DNA of 64,000 bases from Verrucomicrobiota bacterium. Its GTDB lineage: Bacteria; Verrucomicrobiota; Verrucomicrobiia; Opitutales; Opitutaceae. The notes under the pieces are model-generated. The model was given only the letters and a program-made list of their open reading frames with translations, made no database searches and had not been told where the DNA came from. Below, piece by piece: positions 10,022-19,178 of this stretch (positions are counted from its first letter, which is position 1; each line of letters starts with the position of its first letter). The DNA is taken from NCBI GenBank assembly GCA_023443455.1, contig JAEZUE010000087.1, positions 1 through 64,000 on the forward strand. The letters run 5' to 3'. The position numbers were made by a program, and so were the translations under genes.

Positions 10022-10319
10022 CGCCGGTGTGTTCGATCTGGGCGGACAACTGCCAGGTCTGGAGCGTGTGGGCGTAGGCCTCGGCACGCTCGCGCTCGCC
10101 GGACCACACGATCGAGCGGCCCTTCTGGTGCACCTCGAGCATGTGCTTGCGCGCCCGCTGGTCGTCGAAACCGAGCACCCGCTTGAAGACCAGCACAACG
10201 TAGGACATCAGGTTCACCGGGTCGTTGAGCACGACGACCGACCAGGGCGACGCGGCCAGCGGCGCAGTCTTCTTCTGCGACGCCGGTTTCCGCTTGGTCT
10301 TGGGCGCGGCGACGCTCAT
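10011..10319 (-). CDS. clpS: ATP-dependent Clp protease adaptor ClpS
   Basis: Adaptor that delivers N-degron substrates to ClpA/ClpP. The 102-residue protein has a basic N-terminal tail of about 28 residues and the ClpS core: PWSVVVLNDPVNLMSYVV, then VFKRVLGFDDQRARKHMLEV, HQKGRSIVWSGERERAE and a final beta strand. The acidic LNDP and the MLEVHQ segments correspond to the N-degron pocket. The start ATG (10319) overlaps the proS stop as ATGA, and the stop overlaps the next start, so it is the middle gene of a tightly coupled operon. No clpA or clpP is in the window. Confidence 0.95.
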   Translation of the reverse strand: MSVAAPKTKRKPASQKKTAPLAASPWSVVVLNDPVNLMSYVVLVFKRVLGFDDQRARKHMLEVHQKGRSIVWSGERERAEAYAHTLQTWQLSAQIEHTGDGR

Positions 10320-12094
10320 GCCGTCGGGTTGGCCGCCGCCGCGTGGTCGCGCACGGTCTGGGCGAGCTTCGCCGCCGCCTCGGCCACGGGAACCTTGGCG
10401 ACATCCTTGGAGTTGCGGAGCTTGAGCTCGACGACGCCCTCCTTCAGGCCCTTGCCGCCGATCGTCACACGAACCGGGATACCGATGAGGTCGGCGTCCT
10501 TGAACTTCACACCGGGACGTTCGTCGCGGTCGTCGACGAGCACGTCCGCGCCGGCGGCCTCGGCCGCGGCGGCGAGCTGCTTTCCGAGCTCGGCGATCTC
10601 CGGCACCTTCGGGTCGAGCAGCGTGATGATCACATGGTACGGGGCCACGTTCCACGGCCAGAGCATGCCATCGGCATCGTTGGCCTGCTCGATCACGGCC
10701 TGCAGCGTGCGGCTAATCCCGATACCGTAGCAGCCCATGACCATCGGCTTCACCTGCTTGTTGGCATCGGTGTAGACGGCGTTGAACTTCTCGGCGTACT
10801 TGGTGCCGAGCTTGAAGACATGGCCGACCTCGATCGCGCGGGCGATCTTGAGCGGCTGGCCCGACTTCGGGCAGGGCTCGCCTTCGCGCACGCGGCGATA
10901 GTCGCCGAACTTCGTGATCGCGAGGTCGCGGACCACGTTGACGTTGCGCAGGTGGAAACCGTCCTTGTTGGCGCCGGTGGTGCCGTTGCCGATGAGGCGG
11001 ATCGCGTGGTCGGCGAAGATGCCGGCGAAGGCCGCGGGATTGGCGAGCGCACTCTTCACCGCGCCGAGCGAACCGGGCTTGGCGCCCATCACCGGCACGA
11101 TCTCCTCGGGCGTGGCCGGGCGGAACAGCGTGAAGCCGAGCGAGCCGAGCTTGGCCTCCTCGAGTTCGTCGCAGCCGCGGATGATCACCAGGAAGGGCTT
11201 GTCGTCGCCGATGAAGACGAGCGTCTTGAACTGCTGGTCGGCGGGCACGTTGTACGGCGCCTTCTCGAGCGCGGCGATGGTCGTGGCGCCCGGGGTGGCG
11301 AACTCCTCGATCTCGCCGACGGGGGCGGCATCGGCCAGGTCGGCCGGCACGATGCCACTGGTGGCCTTCTCGCGGTTGGCGGAGTAGCCGGAGGCGTCGC
11401 AATAGACCACGTCGTCGTCGCCCACTTCGGCGGGCACCATGAACTCGTGCGAGAACGCGCCGCCCATCACGCCGGTGTCGGCCTCGACGCTGATCGCCTT
11501 CAGCCCGCAACGGGCGAAGAACTTCTGGTAGGCCTCCTTCATCTTCTGGTAGCTCACGATCGCGGCCTCGTCGTCGACGTCGAACGAGTAGCCGTCCTTC
11601 ATCACGAACTCGCGGGCGCGCATCAGGCCGTAACGCGGGCGGATCTCGTTCCGGAACTTCGTCTGGATCTGGAAGATGTTCTTCGGCAGGTCTCGGTAGC
11701 TGGTGACATCGCCCGCGATCAACGGGGTGACAACCTCCTCGTGGGTGGGCCCGAGCACCATTTCCGGTTCGGCCGGGGCCTTCTTACCCGCTCCGGCGCT
11801 GGAAACCGAATACATGACCTCGCGCACGGCATTCCAGCGCGGGCCGGCCTGCCACGTCTCGGCGGGATGCAGGTGCGGCATGAGCACCTCGATCGCCCCG
11901 GCGCGCTCCATCTCCTCGCGGCAGATCTGGCCGATCTTCTGCAGGGCCCGCAACCCGAGCGGCAGGTAGGTGTACACGCCGCCCGTGAGCTTGCGCACCA
12001 GACCGGCGCGCAGCAGCAGTTTGTGGGACGCGATCTCCGCGTCGGACGGGCTTTCCTTGAGCGTGGGAATGAAGGTCTGCGACCAGAGTTTCAT
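10316..12094 (-). CDS. proS: Prolyl-tRNA synthetase
   Basis: Charges tRNA-Pro; class II synthetase of the bacterial type. The 592-residue length and the presence of a central inserted editing domain (about residues 230-400, with VFIGDDKPFLVIIRGCDELEE and NGTTGANKDGFHLRNVNV) identify the ProRS-INS form, which hydrolyses Ala-tRNA-Pro. Motif 2 region: FRNEIRPRYGLMRAREFVMK; motif 3 region: GCYGIGISRTLQAVIEQ; C-terminal anticodon-binding domain with VLVDDRDERPGVKFKDADLI. ATG at 12094 gives MKLWSQTFIPTLKE, the normal start. It is the first gene of the proS-clpS-unknown operon and is divergent from the GH9 gene. Confidence 0.97.
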   Translation of the reverse strand: MKLWSQTFIPTLKESPSDAEIASHKLLLRAGLVRKLTGGVYTYLPLGLRALQKIGQICREEMERAGAIEVLMPHLHPAETWQAGPRWNAVREVMYSVSSAGAGKKAPAEPEMVLGPTHEEVVTPLIAGDVTSYRDLPKNIFQIQTKFRNEIRPRYGLMRAREFVMKDGYSFDVDDEAAIVSYQKMKEAYQKFFARCGLKAISVEADTGVMGGAFSHEFMVPAEVGDDDVVYCDASGYSANREKATSGIVPADLADAAPVGEIEEFATPGATTIAALEKAPYNVPADQQFKTLVFIGDDKPFLVIIRGCDELEEAKLGSLGFTLFRPATPEEIVPVMGAKPGSLGAVKSALANPAAFAGIFADHAIRLIGNGTTGANKDGFHLRNVNVVRDLAITKFGDYRRVREGEPCPKSGQPLKIARAIEVGHVFKLGTKYAEKFNAVYTDANKQVKPMVMGCYGIGISRTLQAVIEQANDADGMLWPWNVAPYHVIITLLDPKVPEIAELGKQLAAAAEAAGADVLVDDRDERPGVKFKDADLIGIPVRVTIGGKGLKEGVVELKLRNSKDVAKVPVAEAAAKLAQTVRDHAAAANPTA

Positions 12095-12237
12095 GGGAGA
12101 AAACGCGAGCAGAACCGCCGCCCTCCCACGGGGCAAACGCTATTTGCACCGCCCTGCCCGACCGCCCCCGCCGCAACGGCCACCGTGCTGCGCCCGAGTT
12201 CGGTTGCAGCTCCTCCGCCTCGCGCCACCTTCGGCCC

Positions 12238-13977
12238 ATGCCCCGTTTCTCTGTCGTCGCCGCATCCCTCGGCCTTGCCATGATAGTGCCATTGCCGACT
12301 TCCGCCGAAATCCACCTGCGCTGGAACCAAGCCGGTTTCGAGCCCGACGCCCCCAAGACGCTCGTGGCCATGAGCGACACCGATCTCGCCGGCCAACGCT
12401 GGACGATCCTGCGCGCCGATTTCGTCGGACTCGCCGAACCCGTCCGCCAAGGGAAATTCGGCCCGAGCCTGGTCGGCAAGGGCGACCACACGCCGTTTCC
12501 GTTCAATCACCTCGCCGACTTCAGCACACTCCGCACCCCGGGCGTCTACGAGTTCGTCGTCGGAGGTGCGCCGCCCGCCAGATTGCAGATCGCAGACGCC
12601 CCCTATGCCGCGCTGCTCGCCGAGCCGCTCGTGCATCTGCGCCTGATGCGCTCGGGCTCCGATGTGGTCGCACCGCGGAAGCCGTCGCATCTCGGCGACG
12701 CCAGGGCGCAGGTCGTCGTGCCCAAGGGCGACCCGTCCGACGGCAAATGGCAGGCGGCCACACCGGCACGGGCCGTCGACGTATCCGGCGGTTGGTACGA
12801 CGCGGGCGACCAGATCAAGTTCACCCTCAACATCGCCTACACGACCTACCACCTGCTGCTCGCCTACCGTTTGGCACCGGAGCTCCATGGTCGCCCCGCG
12901 GCCGACGCGTCCCTCCCCCCGCTGCTCGCCGAAGCGAAGCACGGGCTCGACTACCTGCTCCGCGTCCATCCCGACTCCGACACCTTCGTCATCCAGGTCG
13001 GCGACGAACGCGACCACGAGCAGCCCTACCGGCTCCCCGAAAACGACGCCCTCGACGGCGCCCGCCCCGCACTCTGCGCGCTCTCCCGCACCCACATGGC
13101 CTCGGCCGCGGCCGCGCTCGCCCTCGGGGCCCGCACCTTCCACGAACTCGGGCGGGCCGAGGACGCCACGCGCTGCGAAGCCGCCGCGCTCGCCCTGTTC
13201 GACCGAATCCACGGACCCGACACAGTGCAGACGGCCTTCGAACGCGGGCAGGTCAACGATTTCTACCACGACGCCACGGAGGGCGACCAGCGCGCCCTCG
13301 CCGCGGCCGAGCTGTTCGAGCTGACCGGCCGGCGCGCATTCCTCGACCACGCCATCGCCCAGTCGCCGCCGCCCGGCACCGAGGTGAGCTGGGGCGAGTG
13401 GAACTGGTTGGCCAACCTCGCCCTCGCCCCGCACGACGCGGCCGCCCGCGAGAGACTGCTGGCCGAGACTTCCGGATACGCCGGCAAGGCCGCGACGACC
13501 GGCCGCCCCTGGGGCGTGCCCGGCCCCTACGTCTGGGGCAGCCTGCACCGCTGGATCGGCGCCGCCAACGCCGCCAAGCTCGCCTCCCTCCGCCTCGAAC
13601 GCCGCGCCGACCACGAGGCGTTGTTCCGCGACATGCTCGACTACACCTTCGGCCGCAACAACTGGGGCGCGGGCTTCCTCTTCTCCGCGAGGCTCCCGAA
13701 CACGGTGCGCAACATCTACGGGCCGATCTACCAACTGCTGGACATCTTCCCCACCGGCGCCCTCTCGGAGGGGCCGGGCAACCGCGCCACCCACGAGTCG
13801 CTCGAACGCTATTTCGCCTCCACCGCCGAAAGCCCGCTGGCCCGCTTCGACACCGCCGCCGGCGTGTTCCGCGACAGCGAAAAGGATTTCATGTGCCAGG
13901 AGTCCACCATCGGCGGCCAGGCCGACATCGTCCTCATGCTGACGCTGGCCTCCCTGCCGCCTCCGGATCGGCGCTGA
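12238..13977 (+). CDS. Glycoside hydrolase family 9 (endoglucanase-like), exported
   Basis: A secreted 579-residue (alpha/alpha)6-barrel glycosidase. The signal peptide covers about residues 1-23 (ends PTSA-E). An N-terminal Ig-like CelD_N domain (about 24-115, RWNQAGFEPDAPKTLVAMSD) precedes the catalytic module. GGWYDAGDQIKF (residues 184-195) supplies the two acidic residues Asp188 and Asp191 that act as base; FGRNNWGAGFLFS is the helix with the substrate-binding region; Glu555 in FMCQESTI is the candidate proton donor. Family members cut beta-1,4-glucans, while some relatives act on exo-glucosamine or mixed-linkage substrates, so the exact polymer is open. It stands alone, divergent from proS. 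Confidence 0.88.
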   Translation: MPRFSVVAASLGLAMIVPLPTSAEIHLRWNQAGFEPDAPKTLVAMSDTDLAGQRWTILRADFVGLAEPVRQGKFGPSLVGKGDHTPFPFNHLADFSTLRTPGVYEFVVGGAPPARLQIADAPYAALLAEPLVHLRLMRSGSDVVAPRKPSHLGDARAQVVVPKGDPSDGKWQAATPARAVDVSGGWYDAGDQIKFTLNIAYTTYHLLLAYRLAPELHGRPAADASLPPLLAEAKHGLDYLLRVHPDSDTFVIQVGDERDHEQPYRLPENDALDGARPALCALSRTHMASAAAALALGARTFHELGRAEDATRCEAAALALFDRIHGPDTVQTAFERGQVNDFYHDATEGDQRALAAAELFELTGRRAFLDHAIAQSPPPGTEVSWGEWNWLANLALAPHDAAARERLLAETSGYAGKAATTGRPWGVPGPYVWGSLHRWIGAANAAKLASLRLERRADHEALFRDMLDYTFGRNNWGAGFLFSARLPNTVRNIYGPIYQLLDIFPTGALSEGPGNRATHESLERYFASTAESPLARFDTAAGVFRDSEKDFMCQESTIGGQADIVLMLTLASLPPPDRR

Positions 13978-14337
13978 ACACCGCCCCCGGCTTCGGCCGA
14001 AACTCCGTGAGCGAAACCACGGGCTTCCCCGCGAGGCCGCGCGCCAGCACGCGTCGGCACCGCCTTCGCCCACACTCCCGCGCCGCCCCTCACCGCGCGC
14101 CCTCCCGAACCGCGCACAGACCGCACCCACCTGCCCAGCCCGCCGCCTCCTCCACCGCCGCCGCGCCCCAGCCGCACCCCGAGGAAAAATAGCGTGACGG
14201 TCGTCACTCTATTTTTCCTCGCGGTTCCGGAGGTGTTTGCCGTTCGGGGTGGAAGCAGGCCCGTTTAGGGGCGACAACAGGCGGGCGGGCGCTTCGATCT
14301 TCAGTCCATCGCCCCGGGCGCCGATCATCCTTTTGCC
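13978..14337. other. Gene-free interval upstream of nagB
   Basis: Proline/arginine-codon-like GC-rich DNA with no convincing reading frame. The only structured part is the 40-bp palindrome at 14181-14220. No clear promoter could be picked by eye for nagB. Confidence 0.5.
14181..14220. repeat. 40-bp near-perfect palindrome, AATAGCGTGACGG family
   Basis: GAGGAAAAATAG at 14181 pairs with CTATTTTTCCTC ending at 14220, and GTGACG pairs with CGTCAC at the centre. Only one position (14193/14208) is mismatched. The core AAATAGCGTGACGG followed by a CGTCAC half recurs at 46971-47020 and 47057-47106. It lies 118 bases upstream of nagB and 204 bases after the GH9 gene; it could be a terminator-like hairpin, an operator, or a mobile repeat. 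Confidence 0.8.
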
Positions 14338-15123
14338 ATGGAAATCCTCATCCGCGAATCCGCCGACCTCGGCTGCCGGCTAGCCGCCAGAGTCATCGCC
14401 AAGGTCGTACGCGAGAAACCCGACGCCGTGCTCGGCCTCGCCACCGGGCGCACCCCGCTCGCGCTCTACCGCGAGTTGATCCGCCTCCACCGCGACGAGG
14501 GCCTGTCGTTCAAGCAGGTCACCACCTTCAACCTCGACGAGTACGTCGGGCTCTATCCGACCCACGAGCAGTCGTACCGGTGCTTCATGGACGAACACCT
14601 CTTCCGCCACATCGACATCGACCTCGCCAACACGCACGTGCCCAACGGCGTGGTCGCCGACTTGCACGCCGAGTGCCGTTCCTACGAGGAGCGCATCGCC
14701 GCGGCCGGCGGCATCGACCTGCAACTGCTCGGCCTCGGCCGCAACGGCCACATCGGGTTCAACGAACCCACCGGTTCACTACGCTCGCGCACCTGGATCA
14801 AGATCCTTTCCGAGGGCACGTTGCGCGACAACAGCGCGGTCTTCGGTTCCTTCGAGGCCATGCCACGCCACGCGATCACGATGGGCATCGGCACAATCCT
14901 CGACGCCCGCCGGCTGCTCCTGCTCGCCTTCGGCCCGAGCAAGGTCCGCGCCGTGCAGGACATGATCGAGGGCCCGCTCGCCGCCATCTGCCCGGCCTCG
15001 GCACTGCAACTCCACCCGCGCGCCACCATCGTGCTCGACGAGGAGTCGGCCGCCGGCCTGCGCTACGCCGACCACTATCGGTGGATCGACCGCCACAAAC
15101 TCGACTGGCAACGCTACGAGTGA
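14338..15123 (+). CDS. nagB: Glucosamine-6-phosphate deaminase
   Basis: Converts glucosamine 6-phosphate to fructose 6-phosphate and ammonia, the last step of amino-sugar catabolism. The 261-residue protein (family about 260-266) shows LATGRTPLALYREL (phosphate-binding loop), FNLDEYVGLYPTHEQSY with the catalytic Asp near residue 67, and LLGLGRNGHIGFNEP with the catalytic Asp/His region. The C-terminal HHRW-type lid is present as ADHYRWIDRHKLDWQRYE. No nagA or transporter is adjacent. The palindrome at 14181-14220 lies upstream and is the only regulatory candidate seen. Confidence 0.96.
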   Translation: MEILIRESADLGCRLAARVIAKVVREKPDAVLGLATGRTPLALYRELIRLHRDEGLSFKQVTTFNLDEYVGLYPTHEQSYRCFMDEHLFRHIDIDLANTHVPNGVVADLHAECRSYEERIAAAGGIDLQLLGLGRNGHIGFNEPTGSLRSRTWIKILSEGTLRDNSAVFGSFEAMPRHAITMGIGTILDARRLLLLAFGPSKVRAVQDMIEGPLAAICPASALQLHPRATIVLDEESAAGLRYADHYRWIDRHKLDWQRYE

Positions 15124-15340
15124 GCGGAAGCACTCCTCGGGCCGAGCCTCATCCGGTGGTGCGGCGGGCTTCATGCCCGCCATGCTGGACAAGCGGGCAA
15201 AAAGCCCGCCCCACCGATGAGGAAACCGACCACTCGCCGAACATTGGATGTTCGCTGTTCAGCGTTCTCGGTGCGAAGTTCGGCGCTCGCCCCGCGCTCC
15301 CGGCTTGTCGCGCCCGCGCTTTCGCGCTGACTAGCCACCG
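15124..15340. repeat. Intergenic repeats: double hairpin plus GAACATT-type repeat
   Basis: Hairpin arms GGCGGGC (15163-15169) and GCCCGCC (15175-15181), then GCGGGC (15193-15198) and GCCCGC (15204-15209), match the element in the P-type ATPase gene and at 22907-22950. After it, GAACATTGGATGTTCG near 15240 recalls CATCGAACATTCC near 21238. No gene is seen. Confidence 0.65.
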
Positions 15341-15982
15341 ATGACCGCACCGCTGCGCCCACCCGCCCGCCAACCGTGGCCCCTGTGGCCGATCGCCATC
15401 GCGATCGCCGTCTGCCTCGCGGGCTACACCTATGTGCGGCTCGATTTCGCCAAACAACAGAAGGCGCACGAACCGTTTGCCGACAGCCAACGCCGGGCCG
15501 ACCTCGCCCAGCTCGAAGCCGCCGGCTGGCAGCACACCACCGCGGCGTTCACCCCCGGCCCCGCCACGGCGGCGACCGGCGCAGCCACTGCCGTCGCGAG
15601 CGAACCCGGCCGGCCCGACGACCTCGCCGAACTCCGCAAACTCTCCACGGAAAACTGGCATCTTCCGATCGAATACACGGCAATCTCCGCGCCCGCCGAG
15701 GCGACCGCCGCCGCGCCCTATGCGGTCGCCCTCGCCGCCACGCTCGACCGCGCCCGCCTGCACCTCGCCGGCTTCGACGTCTTCCGGAAGGATTCCTCGG
15801 TGCTCCTTCTCCCGCGCTGGGCGCCCCTCGCCTCGAGTTTCGGCGCCGGGAATAACCAGATTTCCGGCACAATCCATCTTCCCGCCGGCTGCCTCCCGAC
15901 CGGACGGCACACCATCACGCTTCCGGCCCTGAAACAGTCGAGCCGCTGGACCGTGGATGTGCGCGGCGCGACCGCGCCGTAA
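15341..15982 (+). CDS. Hypothetical membrane-anchored protein
   Basis: A 213-residue protein with one hydrophobic segment near the N-terminus (about residues 15-31, LWPIAIAIAVCLAGYTYV) and no obvious cleavage site, so it is probably anchored with its C-terminal part outside the cytoplasm. The rest is Ala/Thr-rich, then a folded-looking C-terminal half with LDRARLHLAGFDVFRKDSSVLLLPRW and a final beta-rich segment. I recognise no family. Codon pattern and a sharp TAA end support it as a real gene. It converges with the lipoprotein gene at 16045. Confidence 0.65.
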   Translation: MTAPLRPPARQPWPLWPIAIAIAVCLAGYTYVRLDFAKQQKAHEPFADSQRRADLAQLEAAGWQHTTAAFTPGPATAATGAATAVASEPGRPDDLAELRKLSTENWHLPIEYTAISAPAEATAAAPYAVALAATLDRARLHLAGFDVFRKDSSVLLLPRWAPLASSFGAGNNQISGTIHLPAGCLPTGRHTITLPALKQSSRWTVDVRGATAP

Positions 15983-16044
15983 TTGCGAACCGGGCTCCCC
16001 CCTCCCGCCCGGCAGCGAGGCGCATCCGACCCTTCGCCATCCGG

Positions 16045-17271
16045 CTACGGCAAGGCGACGGACGGATCGGGCACCGCGGCGTGCTCGGTGTTCGCGCCGC
16101 GCGCCGCGACCGTCTCCAGCGCACGGAGCCACGCGCCGCACGAGGTCCGTTCGAAAAGCTCCGCGCCGTCGGCCGTCAGCAACGCCGCCAGCCGGGCGCG
16201 CACCTCCCCGCCCAACGCGGCGACCGACTCGCGAACCGTCGCCGCCGACAGGGTACGGTCCTCGCGCAACGCCCGCAGGCGGCCGCGCGTGTCCTCGAGC
16301 AGGGCGACGACCTTGGCGGCGCGCACGGTCGGCACGCCGAACCGTTCCGCGATCCGCGCCGCGACCCGGTATTCGGGTGTTTGTTGCGCGGCGAACTCCG
16401 CGTGGCGTTTCGGCCCAAGCGCCCGGGCGATGGCCGCCTCCAGATCCCGCTCGGCCGCGGCGAGGCCGGCATCGTCGCCCGCCGCCTGCGCGCAACGCGC
16501 CTCGAAGGCGCACTCCGCGGCGTAGAGCGCACGGAACTCCGTTTCGGTCGGGGCGAATGCCGCGAGCCGCGCCCGCAGCCGCCGTGCGGGCGCCGAGGTC
16601 TGCAGGTCGTACAGTTCGAGCTCCTCCGGGGTCAGCACCGCCACGATGTCCTTGCGCATTTCCTGCTCGAGGAGGGCCAACAATTCCCGGTCGGTGGCGA
16701 GCAGCACGCCGCCGGTGCGCAGCCGGATGTCGTCGGCCATCGCGCCATAGTCGACGGTGATGCGTTCGAGCCGACGCAGTTTCGCGTCGGGCAGAGGCCC
16801 GTGGGCGCGCTGCAGGCGTTCGAGTTCCGCGCCGCCATCCTCGGCGGGGCCGAACAACTCGTGCAGCAACTCGTCCTGCTCGGCGGCGAGGCGCCGGAGG
16901 GCAGCCTGTTTGTCGCGATCGGCGGCGGCGTTTGCGCTCTGCCAGAAAACTTCCGGATCGGCGGGGCCGATCAGTTCCCGCAGCCGCGCGAGATACTGCT
17001 GCCGCAGCTCGTCGGCCACGAGCAGCCGCGCGGTCGGGGCCGGCACTCCCGCCGCGGCCAGCCGGGCCGCAAAGGTCCGCGCATCGCGGCTGTGGAGCTG
17101 CTCCCATTTCGTCGCGCCGACCGCGGCCGACGACTCCGCCCCGGTGGGCGCGCGGGGCGCGGCGTCCCCAGCCGCGGCGGACGGCGAGGCCGTACTTGTG
17201 CGTTGCGGACAACCGCCGAACAGGCCGGCGCCGGCCAACAGGCCGAGCAGAACCGCAGTTTGGTGTTTCAT
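16045..17271 (-). CDS. Predicted lipoprotein, helical, unknown function
   Basis: A 408-residue protein starting at ATG 17271 with a lipoprotein-like signal: MKHQTAVLLGLLAGAGLFGGC, lipid Cys at residue 21. After a short linker the protein is almost all amphipathic helix, rich in Ala, Glu and Arg (RQQYLARLRELIGPADPE, EELELYDLQTSAPARRLRAR). This resembles Verrucomicrobial helical lipoproteins of unknown role that I recall, but I cannot name a domain. The start is fixed by the signal; the open frame extends upstream to 17385 through a repeat. It is downstream of the floA operon on the same strand, 275 bases away, with a GTAG repeat between. Confidence 0.75.
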   Translation of the reverse strand: MKHQTAVLLGLLAGAGLFGGCPQRTSTASPSAAAGDAAPRAPTGAESSAAVGATKWEQLHSRDARTFAARLAAAGVPAPTARLLVADELRQQYLARLRELIGPADPEVFWQSANAAADRDKQAALRRLAAEQDELLHELFGPAEDGGAELERLQRAHGPLPDAKLRRLERITVDYGAMADDIRLRTGGVLLATDRELLALLEQEMRKDIVAVLTPEELELYDLQTSAPARRLRARLAAFAPTETEFRALYAAECAFEARCAQAAGDDAGLAAAERDLEAAIARALGPKRHAEFAAQQTPEYRVAARIAERFGVPTVRAAKVVALLEDTRGRLRALREDRTLSAATVRESVAALGGEVRARLAALLTADGAELFERTSCGAWLRALETVAARGANTEHAAVPDPSVALP

Positions 17272-17422
17272 GGGCGTTTGTCGGGCGGGTTGCAGCCGAA
17301 AGTCCGGCCGGGCGGATGATGAGTCCGGTGCCCGCCCTGACAAGTTCCACCCGACCCGACTCCAAAAATGCCGAGCGCCACCCACCAGAGCCGGAACCCA
17401 TGTGCGGGCGGAACCGGAGGAA

Positions 17423-17444
17423 TCCGGTCGGAGACCGGACCTAC
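17423..17444 (-). repeat. GTAG-headed REP-like hairpin
   Basis: On the minus strand GTAG (17444-17441) leads into GTCC-GGTC-TCC-GACC-GGA (arms 17433-17439 and 17423-17429). Compared with 759-782 both arms change together (AGTC/GACT against GGTC/GACC), so pairing is kept. Confidence 0.7.
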
Positions 17445-17546
17445 GGGCCCGGCGCCAATTGCCACCCGACGTGGTGGCCTCCGAAAAACAAAAAGCCGGC
17501 CCCCACGAGAGCGGAGGCCGACCGGAATCATGGATGGTCGTTGCGC

Positions 17547-18137
17547 CTACTGCAGCGCCTTCGGCGCACCGAGGACTTCGCGCAGCACGATCGCACGCCG
17601 CAACGCTTCGCGGTCACCGAGTCCCGCAAGCCTCGGACCGCTCCGCTGGCTGCTCGCGGCCGCGGCCGTGCCGGCGTACTCCGCCATCGGCCGGTTCCCG
17701 CCGCCCGCTTCGCGGTAGGTGTCGGCCAGCCGGGCCTGCGCCGCGGCCTGCCGTTCGAGCCGTTCGATGGCCTCGGCGTATTCACGCTGTTGGCGCAACG
17801 AGCGCTCGATCTCGGCCGCTCCGGGCGTCTCCTCGACCAGCGGCGGCAACTCCAGCGGCGGCGGTTCGGCGGGCATGGGCGGCGGCGCGGGCGCGCGCAT
17901 CGTCTCGACCAGTTCGCGCGGCGACAGCGGGGATTGCCCCTGCCGCTCCGCGATGCGGCGCCGGATCTCCTCCTGGATGCGACGCGTACGCTCGGCCATC
18001 TCGTCGTCGGTCGGCGCCTGCCGCGACAGCTCCTCCATCGCCGCCTGCTCCTTCGCGAGGCGGCGCTGGTTGAGCCAATAGGCCACCGCGCCGGCGATGA
18101 GCAGGAGGATCTGGGGATTTTCGAATAGCCAACGCAT
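17547..18137 (-). CDS. Coiled-coil protein with N-terminal membrane anchor, floA operon
   Basis: A 196-residue protein. Residues 1-22 (MRWLFENPQILLLIAGAVAYW) form one membrane segment, followed by a charged coiled coil (EMAERTRRIQEEIRRRIAER), a Pro-rich hinge (APAPPPMPAEPPPLELPP) and a second coiled coil (QQREYAEAIERLERQAAAQARLADTY). It starts 21 bases after the floA stop and is surely in the same transcript. I recognise no family. By position it may be a cytoplasmic-facing partner of the flotillin microdomain; that is inference. Confidence 0.75.
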   Translation of the reverse strand: MRWLFENPQILLLIAGAVAYWLNQRRLAKEQAAMEELSRQAPTDDEMAERTRRIQEEIRRRIAERQGQSPLSPRELVETMRAPAPPPMPAEPPPLELPPLVEETPGAAEIERSLRQQREYAEAIERLERQAAAQARLADTYREAGGGNRPMAEYAGTAAAASSQRSGPRLAGLGDREALRRAIVLREVLGAPKALQ

Positions 18138-18158
18138 GGCGATGGTTGGGACGGGGCG

Positions 18159-19166
18159 TTACTTCTTCGCCGCGTCGGGGCCGGCGATGGAGCTGCGCAT
18201 GGCGGTGTCGGACTGGATGTTGTCCATGCGATAATAGTCCATCACGCCGAGCCGGCCGGTGCGGAAAGCCTCGGCCATGGCCAACGGAACCTGCGCCTGG
18301 GCCTCGACGACCTTCGCCTGCGACTCCTGCGTGCGGGCCTTCATCTCCTGCTCGAGCGCCACGGCGGCGGCGCGGCGGATTTCCGCCTGGGCCTGGGCCA
18401 TGTTCTTGTTGGCCTCGGCCTGCGCGACCTGGAGCTTCGCGCCCACGTTCTCGCCCACGTCGACGTCGGCGATGTCGATCGAGAGGATTTCGAAGGCCGT
18501 GCCGGCATCGAGCCCGCGGGCGAGCACCGTCTTGGAAATGCTGTCGGGCGACTCGAGCACAACCTTGTAGGTCTCGGCCGAGCCGATGGTGGTGACGATG
18601 CCCTCGCCGACGCGGGCGATGATGGTGTTCTCCTTCGCGCCGCCGACGAAGCGGTCGAGGTTGGTGCGCACGGTCACGCGGGCCTTCACCTTGACCTGGA
18701 TACCGTCCTTGGCGACACCGTCGATGGTGGTGCGGCCCGCCTCGGGATTGGGGCAGTCGATGACCTTCGGGTCGACCGAGGTGCGCACGGCCTCGACCAC
18801 GCTCTTGCCGGAGCCCTTGGTCGCGAGGTCGATCGCGCAGGCGCGGTCCCAGTCGAGGGCAATGCCGGCCTTCTTGGCGGCGATGATCGCCTGCACCGTC
18901 GGGACGACGTTGCCGCCCGCCTGGTAGTGCGAGGCGATGAGATCCGCACTGAGCGGGATGCCGGCGCGCACCGCGGTGATGCGGGCGTCGACGATGAGTC
19001 CATACGGAATGCCGGCGAACTTGAAGCCGACGAGCTGACCGATCGAGACGTTGGCCTTGTTGAAGAGCGCCTTGACGTAGGCGCCGATCAGGCCGCCGAC
19101 GACAACAACGACAATCAGTCCGGCAACACCGACGACGATCAGACCAATAAGGGGCCAATTTAGCAT
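18159..19166 (-). CDS. floA: Flotillin-like protein FloA
   Basis: Membrane-microdomain scaffold of the SPFH superfamily. The 335-residue protein has a hydrophobic hairpin at residues 5-30 (LIGLIVVGVAGLIVVVVVGG), an SPFH/band-7 domain (IQVKVKARVTVRTNLDRFVGG) and the repeated-Ala/Glu flotillin region (QVAQAEANKNMAQAQAEIRR). Length and order match Bacillus FloA (YqfA), about 330 residues. It lies 12 bases after the short NfeD gene; NfeD-flotillin pairs are a well-known conserved couple. It probably scaffolds membrane proteases and signalling proteins. Confidence 0.95.
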   Translation of the reverse strand: MLNWPLIGLIVVGVAGLIVVVVVGGLIGAYVKALFNKANVSIGQLVGFKFAGIPYGLIVDARITAVRAGIPLSADLIASHYQAGGNVVPTVQAIIAAKKAGIALDWDRACAIDLATKGSGKSVVEAVRTSVDPKVIDCPNPEAGRTTIDGVAKDGIQVKVKARVTVRTNLDRFVGGAKENTIIARVGEGIVTTIGSAETYKVVLESPDSISKTVLARGLDAGTAFEILSIDIADVDVGENVGAKLQVAQAEANKNMAQAQAEIRRAAAVALEQEMKARTQESQAKVVEAQAQVPLAMAEAFRTGRLGVMDYYRMDNIQSDTAMRSSIAGPDAAKK

Positions 19167-19178
19167 GATGGGATGAAT

